Source: Utricularia gibba
Lineage: Eukaryota > Streptophyta > Magnoliopsida > Lamiales > Lentibulariaceae
Direction: 5' to 3'
NCBI GenBank assembly: GCA_002189035.1
Contig: CM007990.1
Span: 5,332,001-5,396,000 of the forward strand
Length of the DNA: 64,000 nucleotides
The position numbers and the translations under genes were made by a program. The notes beneath the pieces are model-generated. The model was not told the DNA's origin, did not search any database, and was given only the letters and a program-made list of their open reading frames with translations. Shown here piece by piece: positions 36,608-46,624 of the stretch (positions are counted from its first letter, which is position 1; every line of letters begins with the position of its first letter).

Positions 36608-37465
36608 CTACGGGAGGAAATTAAGCGACGATTGATCGGTATCCGTCCATGGAGGCTGACTCCAGTAGGCGGGATCAACGGCGGCCGTCAGATCGAACAA
36701 CCCCTGATCTTCACCTCCGCCGCTGGAGGCCCACTCCGGCGCGGCGGAGATATCACCGCAGTTCAGTTCTCCCTCTATTTCCGGCAGCTTGATCTCTTCC
36801 ACCGCTTGATTGCAACTCTCAAATGTAGTAGTGGTAGTAGTAGAATCGTGGAGGGCTTCCGGATACGACGTCGTTGGGCAGGGTACCACGCCGTACACCA
36901 TCATTTCCGACGCCGGAGCCGGCTCCATCAAGCTGGCGTACCCGCCTATTTCGGAGGGAAAGATCTGGGCATCGGATGGATGAGTAACCAACGGCTGTCG
37001 ATTGTCGAAGCTAGGGTTAGCGTTAAAAAACGAGGAATCTGGGAAATCATACACCGCGGCTGAAATAGACGCCGCCTTAGTCGCCGCCGAGGGTTCCTCG
37101 ACGACGGCGGAGGAAGAGCTGGCCGCGATTGTGTGATTATTAGAGCTGTCCGTACTGCTTGTGCTCTGAGTTCGCTCTCTCGCCGCTCCTCTCCTCTGAT
37201 TGGCGCGCTTCGTCTTCCGGCAGCCGCCTCCGATTGGGACGTTGCGTAAAACGCCCCCCTTCGTCCAGTACCGCCGACAGTTTTTGCAAAAGTGGCGAGG
37301 CTGAGAGAGATTGTAGTTGTTATAGTAACAAAACTTTGTGTTCTGCGAGTCGCACCGTGGGCACTTCAAGGCCTGGAGATGGTTGTTAGGGTGGTTGTGA
37401 GCCCGCATCCGACGATCCCCCCCGCCGAGAAACGGGCCACCGCCGACAGCATGTATGTCTTGCAT
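36608..37465 (-). CDS. DOF5.4: Dof zinc-finger transcription factor, DOF5.4/OBP4 type
   Basis: One exon of 285 residues on the minus strand. It starts [20 protein letters not shown], as does Arabidopsis OBP4. The Dof domain lies at about residues 33-86: [18 protein letters not shown], then FCKNC, giving the C-x2-C-x21-C-x2-C zinc ligands, followed by [21 protein letters not shown]. The middle is Ser/Thr-rich. The C-terminus [20 protein letters not shown], then SSLNFLP, is the feature most specific to the OBP4 group. Dof factors bind AAAG sites; OBP4 acts as a negative regulator of cell growth and root hairs in Arabidopsis. The start has no rival upstream. A long C run sits about 280 bases upstream of the start codon. 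Confidence 0.93.
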   Translation of the reverse strand: MQDIHAVGGGPFLGGGDRRMRAHNHPNNHLQALKCPRCDSQNTKFCYYNNYNLSQPRHFCKNCRRYWTKGGVLRNVPIGGGCRKTKRANQRRGAARERTQSTSSTDSSNNHTIAASSSSAVVEEPSAATKAASISAAVYDFPDSSFFNANPSFDNRQPLVTHPSDAQIFPSEIGGYASLMEPAPASEMMVYGVVPCPTTSYPEALHDSTTTTTTFESCNQAVEEIKLPEIEGELNCGDISAAPEWASSGGGEDQGLFDLTAAVDPAYWSQPPWTDTDQSSLNFLP

Positions 37466-37743
37466 TTCTAGAATACCTTTTCAGAGAAAACCAACGCAAA
37501 CGGAAGAGGGATCTCCCAAATTCCGATGAAGTCAAAGATCAGACGATTCTCCCGACGACTCCTCCGGAACAGCACACGGCGGTGGTTATGGCGGAACTAA
37601 GCTTGAGAGAGATTTCTCATCACTTCTCTCTGACAGAAACAAATATCCCCCACCAAATCTTCCCGTCCAAGTATTTCTACATCGCCATGATTACCCCTAT
37701 GGAGACGGATACCCTGAAATGACTCTAATACCCCTTGCACACG

Positions 37744-37770
37744 CCCCCCCCCCCCCCCCCCGGGGGCCCC
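37744..37770. repeat. C18-G5-C4 homopolymer tract
   Basis: Eighteen C are followed directly by five G and four C. Such a tract is rare in plant DNA and hard to sequence. It lies about 280 bases upstream of the minus-strand Dof start codon, so its true length bears on that promoter. A G-run of this length on the minus strand could also fold as a G-quadruplex. Confidence 0.85.
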
Positions 37771-39315
37771 TACGCTTCCTTTTATTATTCTCAATGCATT
37801 TTATTTTCATACACACGAATAAATTAAACACTGAATTAACAAACCCGAATATTAAAAAAATACATAAAATGAATTAATTAATCAGTATCCACGTCCAGGT
37901 GCATGCGCATCCAACTAAATCCGTACACTGCAAGTTAATTACGTAATTAAGATTATTATAAAGCATGCCATGCGGGGCACGTCCAAGCCGCATGTGCATT
38001 TTTGCCAATTAAAAAAACAAATCATCGATATCGTGTTTTTAATAATTATTAATAGTACTTATATTAATTTAAAAATATAAATATATCATTAGGTAAACTA
38101 ATTGACATTTATTTTATCTTTACTATAATAAGAATAACCGGTTCGAGACGGCACCCACAGTCGGTCCACTATTGACTCGTCTGCGGACATGGCGGCCTCA
38201 CCCTCGGCCACGTGGACACCTTAAGCACGCATTAAGAACGCTTAATCATCCATTTCCCGAGCGAAATCACGCTTAGTTGTGTCATTTACAGAGGGTGATT
38301 AATAGGGACGGGAAAAAGGATTAGGGTTAGTTGGTATAAATAATTATTTAATTAATGAGTTGAATTTGGTAGGTTAGGATTAGGTAATTAATTTGGTTAT
38401 TTGAGTAAGCCGGCGCAATTATTTCTGATTGGTTGTTTTGTTTTTTACCGCGGTAAATTGAAATTATTTTATTATTATTATGGGGGAGAGTAAATGGGGG
38501 ATAATGAAACAAAAGATTCCCATCACGGGGGTGTAGCTGCAGGACATCTCCATCCCTGGGGATCGCACGAAGATTTGCCATTCAATTCCTTAATAATTTT
38601 AAGGTAAATTTCGTAGGTGGTCCACGTAAATCATAATTTCTCATAATGAGCATGTTTTTCATACCATGTAGTTTCTTGAAAATTACTGGATTCTGATAAA
38701 AATATAAATTAAAATTATGAAATTTAAAATAAAATGGAATTTGCGAATTTTGATTTAAAATGCAGTTAGTATGGTTTTAAATTGTATAGTAGATGTTCAA
38801 GTAAAATATTTAGCGTATGTTCTGTATTAAGAATTTACTATAGTGATTAATTTCATAAATTATTGAATTAATTGAATTTTTATTTTAATGATTAAATGAG
38901 ATATTAATTAAAAAATTGTAATATTTAATTTTAATTTACTTTAAATATATATTCACACATAATATTAATTTTTACAATAATTTAATACAATAATTTTTAT
39001 AATATATATTAAAAAATAATTTTATGATGTTAAAATTGATTTTATTTACATAATCTCAAAATTAATTATATTATACATAATGGGAAGTACAATTTCAAAC
39101 TACGTAACAGTCTTATTTTCTTATGTTTTACAAAAACATATATAGACTATTTAAAATCGTTTAAAACCAACTTAAAATTACACAATTTATTTAAAATAAG
39201 CATATACCGAACGTAAAATTATCTTAAATTAATTTATTATAAGTATGATGGAAAATGCGTAATTTATTTTTTTACAAATATTTTTAAAAAATACTAATGA
39301 GATGGGTGCCTTTGG

Positions 39316-39418
39316 GGCCCAATAATGGCCCAGAAATTCTCCATTGGTCTCATTATCATGCCGTGGCTTTTTTGGGCCAGCTGTGATTTCCCAAAAGAAA
39401 ATGTATGGCCGAAGCCCA
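39316..39418 (+). promoter_or_regulatory. Cluster of GGCCCA/TGGGCC (site II-like) motifs upstream of the BSD gene
   Basis: GGCCCA occurs at 39316-39321 and 39327-39332, TGGGCC at 39373-39378, and GCCCA at about 39414-39418, all 180-290 bases before the ATG at 39602. Site II elements of this type bind TCP factors in promoters of housekeeping and growth genes. The motif match is seen; the function is inferred. Confidence 0.55.
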
Positions 39419-39601
39419 ACATAGTATGGTCTTGGGATTATTATTAATTTGTATTCAGGTTTGACTTCGTTAGAATCTTATTAATTTATGTAATTCGATT
39501 AGTGATTAGGTTTAGGTGCTAATTGAAAGCTAAGCGCAAAAAATTGAATTCCTTGCTTCCCCTCTGAGTTTCATGGTAGATTGACGCTGACTCAGGAGGA
39601 C

Positions 39602-41225
39602 ATGGATTTCTGGCTCAAAGCTCGGAGTTTCGTGGAGGAGACCGCGAAGAAGTCGCAGGAGCTGACTCAGGGCATCACCGCTGCCAAGTTATCCGATGTC
39701 GTGTCGGAGGCGTCGAAGAAGTCCAAGGAGTTGGCGGCGGAGGCGTCCACTTTGTCCAAGGAACTCGCGGCAGATGCGCTGAAGCGAGCTGATCAGATCA
39801 AGGCAAATATTCCGCCGGTGCTGAATAAATTCGTCGATTCATCGCCGAAAGAGGGTCCCGATGTTGCTGATCTGGAGAAGTTCGGTGTCACGGATGAGTT
39901 GCGGGAGTTTGTGAAGGGACTTACGACTAATATTTTCCAGGATTTCCCGCTTGACGGTATGCGTAGTAATGCCGTGATCTGCTTGTGCTTCTTGTTCCTG
40001 ATTAGGAATTGGATCATTTTGAGTAGTGTTTTGTGTGTCTCTACGTGTAGGCGATGCGGACGTCTCAGAAGTTCCAACAATATCAAATGTTAGGCAGGAT
40101 CTTTCAGAGTGGCAAGCAATACATGCTAATCTTGTTCTCACCACTGTAAAGGTCCGATCACCATCTGTGTTTTGATGAGGAGTTGTGCTAGCGTAGTGAA
40201 TTGTTTGATCGTGATCTGGACATGGAAACCTCGAAGGCTCTCATTTTCTGCTTATCTCATCAGTGCTATCGTTGTTTCATCGCATGGTTAGTTCGTAGAG
40301 CGTAACAATAATCCTTCTAATTGTGCGCATAGTCATTTTTCTGCCAGGAAATTGCAAAGCTCAGGTATCAGTTGTGCCCACGTGTGATGAAAGAACGAAG
40401 GTTTTGGAAGACATACTTTATCCTCGTTAACACTCACGTGGCTCCGTAGGTCTTCATTTCTTCCGAAATTTTGTTTTTTGGATGGACTGTTGTTTCATTT
40501 TCCTATATACACTGCAACATTAATTGCGTCCGTTGTATTATTTTGATGTCTCTATGGATGCTCATCTCTTCTTTGTTTTGTGCTTGTGAACTGTGGAAGT
40601 TTCCAAATGCATGTCCTTGTGTACCTATTCTGTGATTTGGCTTAGTATTTGTGGCATTTAAAATTGAGTGTTTCTAGCTTAAGCTTGCATCGGCAACTCG
40701 ATTTTGGTTACTATGGTTTGCGGTGGTGTTTCTACCACATATCTTGGAGGAGTTTATAGATTTTGATGGATATGGCTTATACTAACTGTAAAAGATTCTG
40801 AAATACAAAAATATCCCTCTGCAAAAATGGCACTTTCTTACGCTGCATCATGGCTTTACATGTGTATTTGCATGAATCTAACTAAACCATTTTCTTTCAG
40901 ATACGAAAAAAGGTATATGGAAAGCTTAAAGAACAATTCATCTGACAAGGTGGAAGCAGCTGAGATTAAGCGAACTTCCTCCGGAGAGAGACCTGAACAA
41001 GTTAGTGGGATATCGGATCCCAAAAATGAGAAGGCAAAGTCAAAATCCTCTGAGCAAGACTTGGACGTATTTCTACTTGGGGACCATGATGACCTTGATC
41101 ATGGGCCAGGTAACGTGACTTTGTTAATTTAACTGTCTTCTATGCAATTTGTCTTCTTCAACTTGTGTTTCCTCTTTCCAGATGATGGAAGTGATGACAT
41201 TGATGATGATTTTGAGAAACTATAG
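39602..41225 (+). CDS. BSD-domain protein
   Basis: Five exons: 39602-39956, 40051-40151, 40348-40445, 40901-41109 and 41182-41225, giving 268 residues. The N-terminal third is a charged, repetitive helix (SKKSKELAAEASTLSKEL). The BSD domain spans about residues 100-185 and has the signature Phe-Trp pair in RRFWKTYFILVNTHVAPYE. The tail is acidic (DDGSDDIDDDFEKL). It resembles the plant group of Arabidopsis At1g10720. BSD domains occur in TFIIH p62, synapse-associated proteins and DOS2-like proteins; what this one binds is unknown. The fourth exon's phase is fixed by the YEKRYME continuity. The start was taken as the first ATG; an earlier frame from 39581 has no ATG. Confidence 0.85.
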
Positions 41226-43955
41226 CCTGGTAAGTGCGCCAGCTATTCCTCTCAGCATCATATACACATTTCCAACACCATCTATCTCCTTGAAAGTCAC
41301 TGATGCCCCACTTGGGAGTTACAAGTAGTCTATGTTCGATTTGGTGTTGGTTTTGCAAATGTCGGTGCTCGATTTTCGTCTCATCCTTTTGACATGCGTC
41401 TAGTTTACATATCCACATCCTTGGAAAGTCTGGTTTGTCTTTCAGCTCACATATCCACATCCTTGCAGTGTGAGAGAGCATGCTAATGTCTGCAGCTGAT
41501 GTCCCAAGTTGAACACCACCACGCCTCCATTGTCGCTACTTCGCTTATGCAACAAGTGGTACTCCCATGTCCCTTCAACCCACAACAATGATCCCTTTTC
41601 TTGTCCTTAATTTCTGTATCACTGAACAACGCTTCCATGTGTTCGAAATTGTGTTTTAAAAATGGGTGGTTGGTTGGTTGGTTTAATCATGAATTGGGTT
41701 GAATTCCTTGTATAATAGTATGCATCCGGTTCAATACTTTTTTAATTATACTTAGAAAAATATAAATTATTGTTTAAATGGTCTGAATCATTCTCGGGTT
41801 TCTTCAGATGTTTGATGCAGTCGTTTTAAATGTATGAAAATGTTGAAATTGATCAGTTCATGAACAAAGCCCGGACGTCCGCACTAGCAGCAGGTAACGG
41901 GCCCCAAAAGCCCATTATTTAATGGGCCTTAAAGTCATATCTTAAAATTACCACTTCCCGGCCCGTCACATGGCGCATAATCAACCAATGGTAGCACAGT
42001 ACATGAATTTCATCGTGTAGGCATCTGCATAGCATGATTCCATCTTTCTTTTGGAGGGAAAAGTTAGAACTTAGAGTCTCGTAACATTCCCATACATACG
42101 ATGAGAATTATGTTCATTTGATATGCTCTTCAAAACATACGTGATTTGTAAAACAATTGCTTAATCAATACAATACATTAATAAAATACAATAAAACATA
42201 ATGAGTTTAATTTAAATATACAAATAAACGTACCTAATAATAAAGCAGTTATGAGAAGGGTCAGTGCATTCCCCTTGTTGATTATGCGCCTAACTCGTGG
42301 TCATTAAATGCAATCCCCTTCCCCTTGATTATGCACCTGCATCTGTCCATTATTTAGCTTCATTTAATACAGTTAAAAAATATTAATAATAATGACGATG
42401 AAGCGTTCCTTCTTTTTTTTTTAATTAAAAAAGGGGAAAAAAAGAAAAGAAAAGGCGTCAATTTCATCCATCGGGTGTGTGATGGATTCAGGAACAAAGT
42501 CCAACAATCATGCGCAATACTTTAACATATGGTAGGCGACATCTGGCGAAAACGACGCCGTTGTGAAGCGCACTCATCGCGACAAATCGTTCCGGCCACT
42601 AGATGGAATGGAATCCCCCACATCTCAAATTCTAGGGCAGCAGCGACATCCAACTGCAACTCCAATATTATAAAGTAATTTTCCCCCGAACGGAGTTTTC
42701 GGTGGCGATGGTACTAGCCTTACCTGCCTATCTACTATAATGCCTTCGGAATTGCGCACAATCAATGGCGATTGGATTGGATTGTGTTCGCGCACATGCG
42801 GAAACGGCAGGCAGCCGGCAGAGGGCAATGCGGATGCTGTTCGCGGCTGCCGCCATCTATCTTCCTCGTAGCCTCGACTCCATCAAATGAATGGAGGCCC
42901 GGTTCTACCCCCTGATTCCGATTCCATCTGGTACTTTTCTCTCCCCCTATCCTCGATATCTCCACGCGGATTAAAAAATAAAAAAAATCTTTTTAGAAAT
43001 TGTAATTATATATATGCTCGTATTAATTAAATTAGAAAATTCCACACCATGGTTTTGTATCTTTTTGTGTGACTTGTGTTGCATTAAAATAATTAAATTT
43101 GTATGGAAGAATAATCAATAAGTATAAGAAAAGACGTATTGTCATAAAATTTATTTGTAAAAAGAAATTGATTCCCAAAAATTATTTCTTCAAAGCATAG
43201 AAATCTTCTCTTACTTTGAAAAATTCGCGTGAAATTATTATTAGGGTTTATTTAGTAAATTGAAGGTGTAGTTTTGGATAGGTGAAGTAGGATTTTGGAA
43301 CTTTATTTACCTGACAAAAAACATTGAATTGGATTGATTTATCCGGCTGCGCGTCCGTGTCGAGTGGCGTATCGGTGGGGATCCCATCAAACTTTATTTG
43401 TTGTTATTTATTTATTTTTTATAAAATTGTAGAGGAGGAGGTGGATGAGTGAGCCAAAGCGTTTCACGTAGTGCTTGCATCCTGGGTCCGGGGGGCGTTG
43501 TGGGGGGATACAGCGCTTGATGATGACAGCCTAAAGCCCACAGCTTTCTCTCTTTGATTTCTCTTCTTCCGTGCGAGAGCATTGTTCCACTAACCGACGA
43601 CGCGCATTCCCACCTTCTTTTGTTGTTTTCTCGACCGCGCCTTGCGCCGGGCCGTAGCTTCCAGTACATACCCAGATCTCGATTTCTATTCTTGGGTTCC
43701 TTGGAATCGAGCGAATTTTGAGTTTCCTGAGTGGGTTTTTCTGTTTTCTTTGGGTTTTTTTTTGTGGCTAGGGGGAGATTTGAGAATCTGAATCTCGTGT
43801 TGTATTGCCGACATCCCAGATTTGCAGCTGGGGGCTGAATTCATCTGTTGTTCTTCGGGGAAAAGATTAGGTTTGGGTGGTGATATGGAGGCTCCCAAAG
43901 TATTTGACTTGTTCTGAATTCGCTGGTGAATGTGTGTGTCATACGGAAGTAGGGG
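41226..43955. other. Intergenic region between BSD and RRT genes
   Basis: About 2.7 kb with no gene I can support. It holds the BSD 3' flank; a GGTT repeat near 41663-41681; an inverted GCCCA/TGGGC pair at 41908-41930; and an imperfect direct repeat of about 27 bases (42265-42291 and 42309-42337, cores CCCCTT and GATTATGC). Bases 42960-43440 are AT-rich. The last 400 bases are pyrimidine-rich in part and probably are the RRT leader. The frames at 42625-42965 have no family resemblance. Confidence 0.5.
42265..42337 (+). repeat. Imperfect direct repeat, two copies of about 27 bases
   Basis: Both copies contain TGCA, CCCCTT and GATTATGC followed by a G/A change and CCT. They are about 17 bases apart. 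The second copy has a small internal expansion of the CCCCTT unit. Confidence 0.5.
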
Positions 43956-46079
43956 ATGAAGAGGTGGGATACAATGGCGCTAAAATCGCCGGTGTTTGGT
44001 AGGGAAAGATTGGAGAAGCTCAGAGGGAGTGGAATGGTCTCAAGGTCGCGGGTGAAGCTGTGGATGATAAGGGCTGCAACTTCCGTTTTGCTGTGGACTT
44101 GCCTGGTACAGTTGACGGCGATGAGCGAAACCTGGGGTCCTCGTGTACTCAAAGGTTGGCCTTCTTGCTTTTCCCAAGAATCCGCAGCCGTCGCCTTGGA
44201 TGTCCGTGAGGTTCCTGTTAGAGTTCTTCCACCCAAGAGTGCGTCTCTTTTCACCTACTCCAATTTCCGATGCTATGAACTGATCCTTTTTCTAATAGCT
44301 GCGTACTTCAATTGCTCTCTTTAGGGGTCTACAAGAACAATGGTTACCTCATGGTGTCATGTAACGGAGGCCTTAATCAGATGCGAGCTGCGGTGCGTCT
44401 TTCTGCTCTATCATGATCTGCGTGCTATTTCTGGTTTCAGGTTTCTTGGTTAAGATTTTCATCTTGCTTTGGTTACAGATATGTGACATGGTAGCGATTG
44501 CTAGGCACCTGAATGTTACTCTGATCGTTCCCGAGCTTGACAAAACATCTTTCTGGAATGATCCAAGGTCTGTTTTTCTAGTCACGATCATTACTGATGC
44601 CTGGAAATGGTTGCAGCATATTGAATGAGTTCATGAACTTTCTGCAGTGAGTTCGACCAAATATTCGATGTTGATCACTTCATCACGTCCTTGAGAGACG
44701 AAATTCGAATACTCAAGGAGCTTCCCTCTCGTGTTAAGAGGCGAGTAGAGCTAGGAATGTACTACACCATGGCTCCCATCAGCTGGTCCGATATTTCTTA
44801 TTATCAAAATCAGGTTGAAAAGAAGTTCACTTGCAATGTGTATTTCTGTTGATTGCTCGTGCATCTGAAGCTCAGTTTTTATTTTTCGAGTGCAGATTCT
44901 TCCTCTGATTCAGAAATATAAAGTTGTCCTTCTGAACCGAACTGATGCTCGTCTTGCCAACAATGATCAGCCAATGGAGGTTCAGAGGCTCCGATGCCGA
45001 GTGAACTTCGAAGCCTTGAAGTTCACTCCCCAGATAGAAGATTTGGGTAGGAAAGTTATCCAGAGATTGAGGAAAAATGGTCCTTTTGTGGTCCTCCATC
45101 TCAGATATGAGATGGACATGCTTGCATTCTCAGGTTGTACTCACGGCTGCAACAAAGACGAGGTGGAAGAACTAACCAAAATGAGGTAGGCCTGATAATG
45201 CGAAACCATGGTGTTCGGATTGCACAACAGCTAACATACGCTATTTCTTCACTTCAAGATATGCCTACCCCTGGTGGAAGGAGAAGATAATCGACTCTGA
45301 CATGAAAAGGAGGGAAGGTCTTTGCCCGTTAACACCCGAGGAGACTGCTGTCACATTACGAGCATTGGATATTGATCCAAGCATCCAAATTTACATAGCT
45401 GCAGGAGAAATATATGGTGGGGAGCGAAGACTCAGAACTCTTACTGCTTCCTATCCAAATCTGGTCAGTTGATAACATGATTTCAGCAGAGTTATCTGAA
45501 TTGCACAAAGTTTTAACCTGCCTCTTCTTGTATGCACGTGGTACATGAACAGGTGAGGAAGGAGACTTTACTGGCTCCCTCAGATCTTGGCTTCTTTCAG
45601 AACCACTCATCCCAAATGGCAGCTCTGGACTACCTTGTTTCTCTCGAGAGCGATATCTTCATCCCCACGTATGATGGGAATATGGCTAAAGTCGTCGAAG
45701 GACACCGCAGGTAGGTGTAGTGTACATGTCATTAGAAAAGTTGAATCTTTATCCATCCCCCACATCCACAACTTCATCCGGCTTCCTCCATCTTGCAACG
45801 ATGATCAGGTTCCTGGGGTTCAAGAAGACCATTCTACTCGACCGGAGATTGCTCGTCGATTTGATCGACAAGTACCGATCAGGGCTCCTCGGTTGGGATG
45901 AATTCTCAGCTGAGGTTAAGCGCACTCATGCTGATCGCATGGGGAATCCAGTTGAGCGCCTGGGGATCCCCGACCGCCCCAAGGAAGAAGACTACTTCTA
46001 CGCCAACCCGGTGGAGTGTTTGCAGCCGGTGAGTGAAGATGATCAACTGCCCTCCAACACCTATAGCAGCAGCATCTGA
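43956..46079 (+). CDS. RRT1: Rhamnogalacturonan-I rhamnosyltransferase-like protein (GT106, O-fucosyltransferase-like fold)
   Basis: Eight exons: 43956-44238, 44325-44392, 44479-44567, 44648-44813, 44896-45185, 45259-45463, 45553-45710 and 45809-46079, giving 509 residues. A short basic N-terminus is followed by one membrane segment at about residues 36-57 ([17 protein letters not shown]), the layout of a Golgi type II enzyme. The catalytic domain has [48 protein letters not shown] (near 266), [15 protein letters not shown] and [20 protein letters not shown]. It ends with [17 protein letters not shown]. The whole pattern matches Arabidopsis RRT1 (At5g15740), which adds rhamnose to the RG-I pectin backbone. 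Plants have several RRT paralogues, so the number is tentative. It is an intact gene. It lies convergent to the RING/PHD gene, with 545 bases between the stop codons. Confidence 0.87.
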
Positions 46080-46624
46080 AGCCTCAGAATTCATCTGGCC
46101 TGTGGATTGGTTGCTAATTGAAGGAAGCATTCTCCATGAAGTTAGTTCACTAGCCAATTTTTGTCTTTCGTGTACCAAAATCGTTCCCTTGAATAATACA
46201 ATACGTGTATAAAAAAATGCTACTATAAATTTTTTTTTACAATTAGGGAATAATCAATAGGCAACCGCAGTTTTGTAGGCTGAATTATGAGATGCGAATG
46301 AATAAATAACCATCTACCATCTAACAGCACATCTATGCACATTAATGCTTGAGGGTATCACTGCAAAATAATGCTAATCTGATTGGCGCTCTAGCATCCT
46401 TTGTATGTATGCACTCAACAGTATTACATGAAATTTCTTCTTATATTGCACGTAAATCTTCTTGACATCAACAGTACAGGTGCCTGGATATGATACACCA
46501 AAAAACATGCATACAACTAATAAGTACGTGTACACTAACCTTGTTGGCCATTGCCTTTCTGCTTTGCACTCCGTGGGAAAAAATAGCGATGGAGGAACTC
46601 ATGCAGATTGTGGAAACCGTACCA
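46080..46624. other. Convergent intergenic region between RRT and RING/PHD genes
   Basis: The stretch holds the 3' untranslated regions of two converging genes. It is AT-rich and shows no coding frame of interest. Confidence 0.55.

Larger units (their letters stand above)
37466..39601. other. Divergent intergenic region between Dof and BSD genes
   Basis: About 2.1 kb between two divergent genes. Bases 37466-37800 should be Dof leader and promoter and include the C18 tract. Bases 38590-39300 are extremely AT-rich. Bases 39310-39420 carry a cluster of GGCCCA-type motifs in front of the BSD gene. No coding frame is convincing. Confidence 0.55.

Noticed and set aside
42625-42965. Two overlapping minus-strand frames of 67 residues
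   Set aside because: No family resemblance, no splice partners and no start context; the region looks intergenic.
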